From: an uncultured Lachnospiraceae bacterium
GTDB lineage: Bacteria; Bacillota; Clostridia; Lachnospirales; Lachnospiraceae
Reading direction: 5' to 3'
Assembly: GCA_947164865.1 (NCBI GenBank)
Contig: CAMUYA010000002.1
Span: 120,022-184,021 of the forward strand
Length of the DNA: 64,000 nt
The translations under genes and the position numbers were made by a program. Shown here in pieces: positions 36,116 to 43,460 of the stretch. Each line of letters opens with the position of its first letter. Position 1 is the stretch's first letter. The notes beneath the pieces are model-generated. The model did not search any database. It was given only the letters and a program-made list of their open reading frames with translations, and was not told where the DNA came from.

Positions 36116-36842
36116 ATGGAAAAAGGGAGAGAAGATGTTAGCGATAGCTGAGTCTGTGGGAATAATGGCATTGCTTTCATATTTCTTTTACAGAAATGTG
36201 CTGGCAATGGTCCCTATGACTGCAATCGGTATCTTTTTTTTCAGGGGGAAGCGTAGAGACAGGATCAAAAGGAACAGGGAGATACTGGAGGACGAATTCA
36301 AGGAATGTATCGCTTCGGTTTCCGCATCGATGAAGGCGGGTTATGCTGTGGAAAATGCCTTTAGGGAGAGCGAAGCGGATATGATAAGAATATACGGAAA
36401 AGAGGCATTTATAGTAAATGAACTTGCCCTGATACGGAGAGGCCTTGAAATGAATATTCCGCTGGAAAACCTTCTCGAAAGCCTCGCACAACGTTCCGGA
36501 AGCGAGCATATAGAACAGTTTTCACAGGTGTTCGAAATAGCAAAAAAGAGAGGCGGCAGTATGCCCGAAATAATAAAAACCTCCACCGAAGTGATTACAA
36601 GACAGATTGATATCCGATCCGAAATGAGGACGGTCTTGAGCGGAAGAAGAATGGAACAAAACATTATGAAGGCAGTACCTTTTGCAATCGTATTGTATAT
36701 AGGTTTTTCCAACAAGGGTTATTTTGACAGTCTTTACGGCAATCTTAACGGAGTAATGATAATGAGCGGGTGTTTGGCTTTATATGTATTTGCGTATTTT
36801 CTGGGTGATCGCATTTTGGGAAAAATAGAGAAGGAAATGTAA
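36069..36842 (+). CDS. TadB-like inner-membrane platform protein
   Basis: A protein of 257 residues from the ATG at 36069 (MSGKRRLNLPDYHLPEWKKGEK). The frame opens earlier, at a GTG or ATG near 35910-35916, which would overlap tadA by about 200 bases, so the later start is preferred although its ribosome site is weak. The T2SSF domain is clear: EDEFKECIASVSASMKAGYAVENAFRES and SGSEHIEQFSQVFEIAKKRGGSMPEIIK. Two membrane helices lie near the start and two at the end. It is the platform on which TadA works. Followed by TadC after 15 bases. Confidence 0.85.
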   Translation: MSGKRRLNLPDYHLPEWKKGEKMLAIAESVGIMALLSYFFYRNVLAMVPMTAIGIFFFRGKRRDRIKRNREILEDEFKECIASVSASMKAGYAVENAFRESEADMIRIYGKEAFIVNELALIRRGLEMNIPLENLLESLAQRSGSEHIEQFSQVFEIAKKRGGSMPEIIKTSTEVITRQIDIRSEMRTVLSGRRMEQNIMKAVPFAIVLYIGFSNKGYFDSLYGNLNGVMIMSGCLALYVFAYFLGDRILGKIEKEM

Positions 36843-36857
36843 AAGGGGAATTGAGAA

Positions 36858-38312
36858 ATGTATTACGTTGCCGCAGTAGTGATCATAATATATATCGTTT
36901 TGTTCTTTGTTTCGAGAAGCAGGGATGGACCCGTATACAGAAAAGGTATAATGGGGTTTTTTGACAAAATATCATCAGAGATCCTTTTGATAAAGGAAAG
37001 GATGGCCGGAATCAGACGCGGTGGAGCCCAGACCGCCCCGAAATCCTCCCAGGCAATATCTTCCTGCCTTGAACAGCTCAATCCCGGGGACAATATTCCT
37101 GAAAGATACAGAGAGTATGTTATTAAGAAACTATCGCTGACGCTGGCCGTGGTAATTGTAGGCACTATGTTGGCAGCGGGTATTAAGTATAAAGGAGACA
37201 GCAGTGCCGGGGATATATCCGACGGAACAATTGAAAGAGATGGGTTTGCGGGGGAGCCTATAACTGTTGACCTTGAAGCATCAATAGACGATTCGGGAGA
37301 TCCGATATCGCTGCAGATCAATCCCAAAATACTCACGGATGAGGAAATAGAGAAAATACTTCCCCAATTCTATGTTCAGTTGGGAAAGGAATTGCTGGCG
37401 GGAAACAAGTCATTTGATCAGATCACGGAAGACGTTCATCTTGTATCGTCTGTAAAGGGATACCCCTTTTCGGTGGAGTGGAGCAGCTCGGACACAGGGC
37501 TTGTAGCGGCCGGAAGCGGAGAGGTTACCGAGGTTGATGAGGAATGCCAGGTAATCCTTAAAGCTTCTGTGAGATATATTAACCAAACTTACGAAAAGGA
37601 ATTCTTTCTCAATCTGAAACCGGTGGATCATTCGGGAAATAAAGAAATTCATTATGCCCTTGAAAAACTGCTCAGAGAATCGGAGGAATCATCCAGAGAA
37701 ACGCAGGTCTGGGAGATACCCGAAGAGTACGAAGGACAACCTATCGAGTGGAAAAAAAGCGTGAAGGATTACAGTTCATTTGTCTTTGCGGGTGTGGTGG
37801 CAGTAGGGATAATCATTTTTGTTATGTCAGATAAGGATCTTGCCGCTAAAGTGGAAGAAAAAAAGAAAAAGATGAAGAACGCATATCCGGAGGTGATAGA
37901 GAAAATGATCCTGTATATTGGAGCGGGAATGACGGTAAGGGCAGCTTTTTTTAAGATCGCATCCGGAGGCGGACATGATGATAATCCCATTTACTCCGAG
38001 ATGATATTCACCTGCCGGGAACTCAAAAGCGGGGTATCTGAAGAGGAAGGATATGAGAGATTTGGTAAAAGAACAGGGCTTCAGGAATATATAAGAATGG
38101 CGGGACTGCTGGGCCGGAATCTGAAAAAGGGCAGCGATGATCTTTTGTTAAGACTGAGAGCCGAGGCAGACAGTGCTGTTGCTGAAAAAATGCAAAACTG
38201 CAGAAAACTTGGAGAGGAAGCGGTGACAAAACTGCTTCTTCCGATGGTACTTATGTTACTTGTGGTGATGATAATGATTCTGTTACCGGCGTTTACGTCG
38301 ATGAATCTTTAA
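36858..38312 (+). CDS. TadC-like platform protein with large extracytoplasmic insert
   Basis: A 484-residue protein. After an N-terminal membrane helix and a cytoplasmic stretch, a second helix (near 95-112) leads into about 210 extracytoplasmic residues, containing YPFSVEWSSSDTGLVAAGSGEVTEV, which resembles the strand pattern of an atrophied bacterial Ig-like domain. A helix near 312-328 returns to the cytoplasm, and the C-terminal 150 residues are a T2SSF domain (YPEVIEKMILYIGAGMTVRAAFFKIA, YERFGKRTGLQEYIRMAGLLGRNLKKGSDDLL) ending in one or two helices. Standard TadC proteins are about 300 residues and lack the insert. The operon position after TadB supports the call. Confidence 0.78.
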   Translation: MYYVAAVVIIIYIVLFFVSRSRDGPVYRKGIMGFFDKISSEILLIKERMAGIRRGGAQTAPKSSQAISSCLEQLNPGDNIPERYREYVIKKLSLTLAVVIVGTMLAAGIKYKGDSSAGDISDGTIERDGFAGEPITVDLEASIDDSGDPISLQINPKILTDEEIEKILPQFYVQLGKELLAGNKSFDQITEDVHLVSSVKGYPFSVEWSSSDTGLVAAGSGEVTEVDEECQVILKASVRYINQTYEKEFFLNLKPVDHSGNKEIHYALEKLLRESEESSRETQVWEIPEEYEGQPIEWKKSVKDYSSFVFAGVVAVGIIIFVMSDKDLAAKVEEKKKKMKNAYPEVIEKMILYIGAGMTVRAAFFKIASGGGHDDNPIYSEMIFTCRELKSGVSEEEGYERFGKRTGLQEYIRMAGLLGRNLKKGSDDLLLRLRAEADSAVAEKMQNCRKLGEEAVTKLLLPMVLMLLVVMIMILLPAFTSMNL

Positions 38313-38358
38313 CATCGGAAATGGGTCCGTGAGGGACCGGAGAAAAGGAGGATTGGGT

Positions 38359-38457
38359 ATGGAGTGCAGAGACTTCAGAGATTTAATGAGTGATGAAGAA
38401 GGAATGGGAACAGTGGAAATCATATTGATAATAGTTGGAATTTTTTCGGGATACTGA
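38359..38457 (+). pseudogene. Flp type IVb prepilin, truncated
   Basis: A 32-codon frame, MECRDFRDLMSDEEGMGTVEIILIIVGIFSGY, with a perfect AGGAGG 7 bases upstream. It carries a Tad prepilin cleavage site: Gly at -1, then MGTVE with Glu at +5, and the start of the hydrophobic helix (IILIIV). A normal Flp pilin of this type continues for about 30 more residues with a longer helix and a hydrophilic tail; here the frame leaves the family pattern after IILIIV (around 38436) and stops 6 codons later. The upstream signals are intact, so the truncation is likely recent, probably caused by the rearrangement that brought in the island to the right. Downstream Tad pseudopilin genes are absent. Confidence 0.75.
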
Positions 38458-38540
38458 GGCCGTGTTTTGTGTGTAATATCAAGGGTTGCAGAGAAGAGAG
38501 AATAATATAGCATCCTGTCAGCACAGGACTAGTTTTTGAT

Positions 38541-38548
38541 GATATAAT
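38541..38548 (+). promoter_or_regulatory. possible extended -10 promoter
   Basis: TGATATAAT at 38540-38548 is an extended -10 box 20 bases before the ATG at 38569; no clear -35 element is seen. Confidence 0.4.
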
Positions 38549-38568
38549 CAAGAAAGGACATAAAGGAA

Positions 38569-38904
38569 ATGGAAAAAGAAATGGTAAAGAACTATCTAAA
38601 GCTCAAGAAGTCGAATGCATTATACAGTTACTTTTATTATCTTGATATATGGGACAGGATGGGGGATAGGATATTTGCTTCTCATGGTCTTAATGTAAAG
38701 ATAACCGATGACTATGGTCTGGGAGAAGAAGATACTCAGTACCAGCTGGCAGAGGTAAGGGTTAGAAAAAAGGATGAAGAAGAGCTAATAAAGGCATTCT
38801 CTGATTTTTCAAACAAGATGCTTCTTACAGGGCATACGGATTATGATGAATACAGTGAAGGAATAATCAAGTTCTTTGAAGAGGATATGAAGCTAGGAAA
38901 ATGA
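38569..38904 (+). CDS. hypothetical protein
   Basis: A 111-residue soluble, charged protein (LKLKKSNALYSYFYYLDIWDRMGDRIFASHG at the start, FFEEDMKLGK at the end). I do not recognise it. AAAGGA lies 8 bases upstream and the stop overlaps the start of the next gene (ATGATG/TGA at 38901-38904), so the two small genes are translated together. Small paired acidic proteins of this size beside integrases are sometimes immunity proteins or antidefence factors, but nothing here shows that. Confidence 0.6.
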   Translation: MEKEMVKNYLKLKKSNALYSYFYYLDIWDRMGDRIFASHGLNVKITDDYGLGEEDTQYQLAEVRVRKKDEEELIKAFSDFSNKMLLTGHTDYDEYSEGIIKFFEEDMKLGK

Positions 38905-39215
38905 TGGACTTTGAGACTCTGGAAAAAGAAATAGAGCGTCTGAATAAGATTAAGATTAATGCCAATTATAAGAACAGGGATGATTATCACAAGCTTTATA
39001 ATTCCATTTATGAAAGTCTGCTAGAACTTGATAAGGAAGGCAGCATTGTCTTAGAACCTGGAAAAAAGGGGCTTGGATATCTGAGAGAGCTTATTTTGAA
39101 CGACGGCCCGGAGTTTAGTTATACTATCATTTTCTGGAAAAAGGGCGATGAAACAAAAAGGTATAAAATCGGTGTTTGTATAAGGGGCATTCCGATCTGT
39201 AAACCTGAGAAATAA
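38901..39215 (+). CDS. hypothetical protein
   Basis: A 104-residue soluble protein with a helical N-terminal half (ETLEKEIERLNKIKINANYKNRDDYHKLYNSIYESLLELDKEG) and a beta-rich end (FSYTIIFWKKGDETKRYKIGVCIRGIPIC). Not recognised. It overlaps the upstream gene by 4 bases and is separated from the next by 76 bases with its own promoter-like signal. Probably acts with its overlapping neighbour. Confidence 0.58.
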   Translation: MMDFETLEKEIERLNKIKINANYKNRDDYHKLYNSIYESLLELDKEGSIVLEPGKKGLGYLRELILNDGPEFSYTIIFWKKGDETKRYKIGVCIRGIPICKPEK

Positions 39216-39230
39216 AGGCGAAGAGAATAT

Positions 39231-39258
39231 GTGAAAATAAGAGAAACAGTGCTAAAAT
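39231..39258 (+). promoter_or_regulatory. possible extended -10 promoter
   Basis: GTGAAA at 39231-39236, a 16-base spacer, and TGCTAAAAT (extended -10, TAAAAT at 39253-39258). It precedes the ATG at 39292 by 33 bases. Confidence 0.45.
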
Positions 39259-39291
39259 GTGTTGTAGATATTACTGTGAAGGGGTTCAATC

Positions 39292-40314
39292 ATGGAACAA
39301 AAAAAGAAAAGTAAAAGCAAAACTGGTTTATTACTCCTGCTTCTTCTTGCGGTAGTTGCATTGGCGCTATTTCTCGAAGAATCGCCGATGAATTACAAAA
39401 AGCTTTTTAAATTGAATAGTGAAGAAAAGACAAACAGTTCTACGCAAACTCAGGTATCGGTAAATGATGATTACAGAACAAAACTTCAGAGTGGTGGAAG
39501 TATTGCTCTGAATTATAACTATATCCCTTCTGAAAGATGCTGGGATACAATGTACACTTATAATATCTACCGAACAGGTTCTTCAGGAGATTGTACATTC
39601 TATTGTACCAGGAATACTCTCGAGGATGGTTCGGAGGATCTTTGCAGTTGTTTATACTCCGAACAGATATGGAACGAATTAGTAGACCTTGTTCTTACCG
39701 ATCAGAATCTGCAGGATTGTACATCGGTTTATGATGTTAACGGTAAAGTGGTTGATACTCCGATAGAAAAGACGGTTTCATTTGCCGGAGGGGTATTTGT
39801 TCCTTACAACATGGACGAAATAGAAGCGTATTTTAAAAAGCTTGCAGTCAACGCAGGCGTAGAGTCATCAGAATTAGACAAGAATATCAAAATTAATGAC
39901 GCTTCGATATCCGACAGATCCAGTATTACTGATCTTAACGGGGATTTTGTATATAAGCCCGGAGGAGTGATATCAGACGAAGAAAAAGAGAAATTAGAAA
40001 ATCATATATGGGATAAATACCGCGAAACCGGAGTCAGAATGTATATCATCTTATATAGTTCTGATGATACAGATTTAATGGGTAAGGTTGCCACTCAGCA
40101 GATGAATCGAGCAACTTCTCCTGCTGTGGTCTTTGGAATTACATCTTCAAAAAAGTCCTGGATAGTTAGGTATACAAATAATTTAACGCAGAGTACAACT
40201 ATCAGTGAATCTTATGGGCAGATTGCTGAGGCATATGAATCTGTAAAGGGAGACAATGTATACGAAAAGCTGATCAAAGCCATAGATAAGGCATACGAAA
40301 TAGTATCCGAATAA
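39292..40314 (+). CDS. membrane-anchored protein with TPM-like C terminus, unknown
   Basis: A 340-residue protein with a basic start and one N-terminal membrane helix (TGLLLLLLLAVVALALFLEE), so the bulk is outside the membrane. The middle is Cys-containing (CWDTMY, CTFYCTRN, LCSCLY). The C-terminal 120 residues (GGVISDEEKEKLENHIWDKYRETGVRMYIILYSS, then PAVVFGITSSKKSWIVRYTNN) resemble the TPM domain of YgcG-type proteins in strand-helix order. No other clue to function. It is the last rightward gene before the convergent recombinase operon and shares with it the hairpin at 40324. Confidence 0.55.
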   Translation: MEQKKKSKSKTGLLLLLLLAVVALALFLEESPMNYKKLFKLNSEEKTNSSTQTQVSVNDDYRTKLQSGGSIALNYNYIPSERCWDTMYTYNIYRTGSSGDCTFYCTRNTLEDGSEDLCSCLYSEQIWNELVDLVLTDQNLQDCTSVYDVNGKVVDTPIEKTVSFAGGVFVPYNMDEIEAYFKKLAVNAGVESSELDKNIKINDASISDRSSITDLNGDFVYKPGGVISDEEKEKLENHIWDKYRETGVRMYIILYSSDDTDLMGKVATQQMNRATSPAVVFGITSSKKSWIVRYTNNLTQSTTISESYGQIAEAYESVKGDNVYEKLIKAIDKAYEIVSE

Positions 40315-40323
40315 TGATATGAA

Positions 40324-40354
40324 AAGAGCCAAGAGACTTGTTCTCCTGGCTCTT
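40324..40354. terminator. convergent hairpin terminator
   Basis: AAGAGCCA at 40324-40331 pairs with TGGCTCTT at 40347-40354. On the minus strand it is followed by T residues, serving the ParM/ParR-like operon; on the plus strand the tail ATATTAT is weaker. Confidence 0.7.
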
Positions 40355-40357
40355 ATA

Positions 40358-40663
40358 TTATAGGTTATCGAGGAAATCGAGGGCTGCATCGAAGGCAGCT
40401 TCTTTTGATTTGGGTTTCTCTACTGAGGTTTCAGCCTGTACGGAAGATACCATGATATTTCCGGATAATTTCTTTGCGATGGCATCTGCGAGCTCATCGG
40501 GAGAAAGGTCGCCTGCCTTTGGGGCTATGAGGCGCTTTATCGCTTCGACTACCATGTGGTTTTCCGAGCGGAAGCCATAGGACTTATAGTCTGATATGGC
40601 CTCGTATGCGGAAAGGTCTGCGGAAGTATCCTGAAATCTTATGGTCTTCCTTTTAACGTTCAT
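40358..40663 (-). CDS. ParR-like ribbon-helix-helix DNA-binding protein
   Basis: A 101-residue protein. The first 45 residues fit a ribbon-helix-helix: strand KRKTIRFQ, helix SAYEAISDYKSYG and helix SENHMVVEAIKRLI. The C-terminal half is acidic, Ala-rich and ends AAFDAALDFLDNL, like the short motif by which ParR adaptors contact the ParM filament end. The start overlaps the parM-like stop by ATGA and has GGGAGG upstream. It is the last gene of the six-gene leftward operon. Partner role inferred from position and fold; the family itself was not recognised by name. Confidence 0.65.
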   Translation of the reverse strand: MNVKRKTIRFQDTSADLSAYEAISDYKSYGFRSENHMVVEAIKRLIAPKAGDLSPDELADAIAKKLSGNIMVSSVQAETSVEKPKSKEAAFDAALDFLDNL

Positions 40664-41568
40664 GACCTGCCTCCCATCTTATGACGGATGAGGTCTTCGT
40701 AGCCCTTAGCATTGATATGTACATCATCAAAGAATAGGGCGTTCTTTCTATCTTCCTCAGAGAGGAAATGCTTCATGATTGTTGCACCGCCGCCGATGAA
40801 GATGAATTGAGTGAGATCAGAGTTAAAGTTGAGTGCCCTGATCTGATCCATGAGGTTAGCGGCATAAGCCCTGAGTCCATTCTTGATGATAGAGAGGTAG
40901 TCCTCGGGGATATCGCTTGTGCCGTAGATCATGACTTCCTTGATAGTGGTCTCGTCTGCGTCCTGCCCGAGGTTCTGTCTTAAAGCTTCGTTGATATCGT
41001 TCATGCAGGTGATGGTTCCAAGAGGAAGTGACTTGCATCTTGTTTGATCGGGGATGAACTCCGTAAGGGGAAGGATGTCTACCGTCCATGATCCGATATC
41101 GATGACGAGAGCAGATTTGTGGAAATCCCTCATGAAGGAGACGACTCCAGCGTATCCCTGGGGGAATACATCTACTGACAGAAGTGTCACAGAATACTGC
41201 ACATCTTCATATTTGAAGATAAGACGGCGGTTCTTATTATAGTAGTCAAGAAAGCTCTGCTTTTCAGCTCCCATCCTTGTAAGGGGAACGCCAACGCCGA
41301 GATATACATCTGCGACAGTGGTGTCAACTTTCTTGAGTTCCTCTGCAATGCCTGCCATTGTGAGGACTCTCATGTTTTCGTCTTCAGTTTTGGTCTTCTG
41401 AATGGACATCTTTCCGTTTCCGATAGCATAGAAGCCTTCGGGAGTCTCGATGACTCTTGTGTTAATAGGTGGTTTACCGGGGAGCTTCTTTACTCCCGAC
41501 GAAAAACAGTTGTGGGCGGTCTTAGTATTGCCGTATCCAACATCAACTCCGAGTATAAAACTTGCCAT
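40660..41568 (-). CDS. ParM/StbA-like actin-family ATPase
   Basis: A 302-residue protein with the actin-fold phosphate loops: LGVDVGYGNTKTAH at residues 6-19 and ALVIDIGSWTVDILPL near 155-170, and the adenosine motif FIFIGGGATIMKHFL near 262-276. The full ATPase core is present. Such proteins form filaments that push plasmid copies apart. The gene begins 15 bases after the TnpC-like gene, with AAAGGAGG, and overlaps the ParR-like gene, so it is transcribed with the recombinase genes. That suggests the island has a circular, low-copy state that needs partitioning, or descends from a plasmid. Confidence 0.85.
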   Translation of the reverse strand: MASFILGVDVGYGNTKTAHNCFSSGVKKLPGKPPINTRVIETPEGFYAIGNGKMSIQKTKTEDENMRVLTMAGIAEELKKVDTTVADVYLGVGVPLTRMGAEKQSFLDYYNKNRRLIFKYEDVQYSVTLLSVDVFPQGYAGVVSFMRDFHKSALVIDIGSWTVDILPLTEFIPDQTRCKSLPLGTITCMNDINEALRQNLGQDADETTIKEVMIYGTSDIPEDYLSIIKNGLRAYAANLMDQIRALNFNSDLTQFIFIGGGATIMKHFLSEEDRKNALFFDDVHINAKGYEDLIRHKMGGRS

Positions 41569-41583
41569 AATTAAATTCCTCCT

Positions 41584-41985
41584 TTAAAGTTGTTCGATAA
41601 AATCAAAAGTTGCATCATTTTCACGCTCGTTCTCTAACTTCTTTATGGTAAAGGTAAGTTGTGAGCGTTCCCGTCTTAAACGGTCTATCTCTTCTTTCTG
41701 AAGCCGGACAGTTTCTTTTAGAGCTTCATTCAAGGTTTTATCGCGCCTTGAATGGAGAACCTTTCCCTGCTGGGACTCGATCGCTTTCATCAGTTCTTCC
41801 TTTATGAAAGCATTCTTGTAGAAGAAAGAGCGCGAAAGACCGGTCTGCTTTGTGAGCTCGACAATGGAGATCTGTTCGTTGTCTTTGATCATTCGGCGTA
41901 TAGTGTTCATTGCGAGGATCTTCTTTTCCTCGTTGAGCTTCTTAATAGCAAGAAGCATGTTGTCGTAATTAGTCATAACATCCAT
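41584..41985 (-). CDS. TnpC-like transposition protein (DUF6262 type)
   Basis: A 133-residue protein with an N-terminal helix-turn-helix (ISIVELTKQTGLSRSFFYKNAFIKEELMKAI) and a long C-terminal coiled coil (EALKETVRLQKEEIDRLRRERSQLTFTIKKLENE). This is the plan of TnpC of Tn554, an accessory factor that affects insertion efficiency and orientation. It overlaps the recombinase gene upstream by 13 bases; an in-frame second ATG at 41976 has a better-spaced ribosome site. Confidence 0.8.
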   Translation of the reverse strand: MDVMTNYDNMLLAIKKLNEEKKILAMNTIRRMIKDNEQISIVELTKQTGLSRSFFYKNAFIKEELMKAIESQQGKVLHSRRDKTLNEALKETVRLQKEEIDRLRRERSQLTFTIKKLENERENDATFDFIEQL

Positions 41986-43460
41986 CCTTTCTTGAATTTC
42001 TTGATCTTTTCATTCCTTGCATCAATTACTTCTTTGGTGCTTTCTGCGAGCACTTTAGGAGACATCTGTCTGTAAAAGCTGACGCAGGTTGTTGATTTGT
42101 GTCCTAATAGGGCAGCGATAGTAGAGTCATCATTTAACAGGTCACAGAGTTTCTTTCCGTATGTATGCCTTAGAAGGTGAGTGCCTACGGTGAAGAGGTT
42201 CCCGTTGTCATCACGCAGGTCTAATTTGCGGATCATCCTTTTGATGCGGTATTCGACCACGGAATACTGCTGGGGGATTTTAGGATCTTTTTCGTATACG
42301 AAGACATATTCACATTTCCCGTAAGTGTTTGTGGTCTCCTCAATGCAGGCCGCGAACAGGGCGCACAGGTCTGGGTTTAGTTTCTTCTCCAGGGCATTTC
42401 CGGTTTTAGGCTGGATTATCCTGACGTGAGGATTGTCTGAAAGATCGACATCCTCAGTCTTGATAGTGAGAGTATCTGATATCCTAAGTCCTAACAGTTC
42501 GTGTATGAGAAGAAGTCTGGCAGTCTGTTTGTCTAAGATCTTGTATCCTTCATGGAGCCTTGCAAGTTCATTGTCTGAATAGCTCCTATAGATGGTCTTT
42601 CTTTGTTGTGGAAAGTCGCTCTTTAAAAAGATCCCGCGAAGGTGATCATACTCGTATAGCTTTCCTATGATAATGAAGACACTCTTTAGGGCGCTTAATT
42701 CAGTTCGGTAATCCTTTTTTCTGCTACTTTCAAGGTAGATATAGCCTAAATATTCTTCTAAGATCTTACGGTTAAAATCTTTTAAAGAATCAATCTCCGA
42801 ATGGGTTTCGCTTAGATATTCTGAGAGGTAGCTCATAGCACTTAATTCTGTGGTAACGGTCTTAGCAGCCCTTCTCTTAAAGTGATAGAGGATAGCATCC
42901 TTTGTCTCCTTTTTTATGCCTGCCTGCTTTATCCTTGAGAAGTTGACCTGCTTTAGTATCCTTATAGGAGAATCTCTTACAGGAAAAGGAAGGGATTCAA
43001 TGCGCCAGATATCATCATTCTCATCAAATGAGGCTTCCTTTTTCGGTAGAAAATACTCATATGCAGTCCTTAAATAGTAGAGGACCGGATTGTCACTCCT
43101 GTACGTCTTTCCAAGTTCTGCCCGGTACCTGTCATAAGAGAGTTTTGATTCATCCTTTACAAGGTATATGCGGAGTTTTCTTTCCATATCCTGCAGTGGG
43201 ACATCCGTAAGGTGCTCAATAGTAGGATATGAATCTGATAAGAAATCTGCGAGCTTGTGGAAATTGGTACGCTGTATATGGAGCGTCAGATATGAAGTCT
43301 TTTCAGCCTTGTCATAGATCAATGCTGCAAAGTCATATCTTATTTCCGTAGGAGGAAGCCTTGAAAGGTCAAAAGAGCTATTAGGCGTATACAGCTTATG
43401 TTTCTTTTGTTCTTTTGTAAGATCCCTATAGCAGGGAAGGTCTTTAAACATCAGTTTCAT
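41973..43460 (-). CDS. tyrosine recombinase (third of three)
   Basis: A 495-residue integrase-family protein. The catalytic set is complete: Arg in ELLGLRISDTL, Lys in the beta-hairpin area after IIQPKTG, HLLRHTYGKKL near residue 430, ALLGHKSTTCVSFY with the His and the nucleophilic Tyr near 463. I choose the ATG at 43460 because AAGGAG is 10 bases upstream; an ATG at 43469 is only 3 bases from it. The gene overlaps the tnpB-like gene. Tn554 has two recombinases; this additional one, of different length and sequence, is not part of classic Tn554. Confidence 0.88.
   Translation of the reverse strand: MKLMFKDLPCYRDLTKEQKKHKLYTPNSSFDLSRLPPTEIRYDFAALIYDKAEKTSYLTLHIQRTNFHKLADFLSDSYPTIEHLTDVPLQDMERKLRIYLVKDESKLSYDRYRAELGKTYRSDNPVLYYLRTAYEYFLPKKEASFDENDDIWRIESLPFPVRDSPIRILKQVNFSRIKQAGIKKETKDAILYHFKRRAAKTVTTELSAMSYLSEYLSETHSEIDSLKDFNRKILEEYLGYIYLESSRKKDYRTELSALKSVFIIIGKLYEYDHLRGIFLKSDFPQQRKTIYRSYSDNELARLHEGYKILDKQTARLLLIHELLGLRISDTLTIKTEDVDLSDNPHVRIIQPKTGNALEKKLNPDLCALFAACIEETTNTYGKCEYVFVYEKDPKIPQQYSVVEYRIKRMIRKLDLRDDNGNLFTVGTHLLRHTYGKKLCDLLNDDSTIAALLGHKSTTCVSFYRQMSPKVLAESTKEVIDARNEKIKKFKKGWML

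Noticed and set aside
38452..38459. Shared ACTGAGGC at 38452 and within 63413-63421 as a possible att repeat
   Set aside because: Only 8 bases, and the right copy is part of a terminator stem; chance is sufficient.
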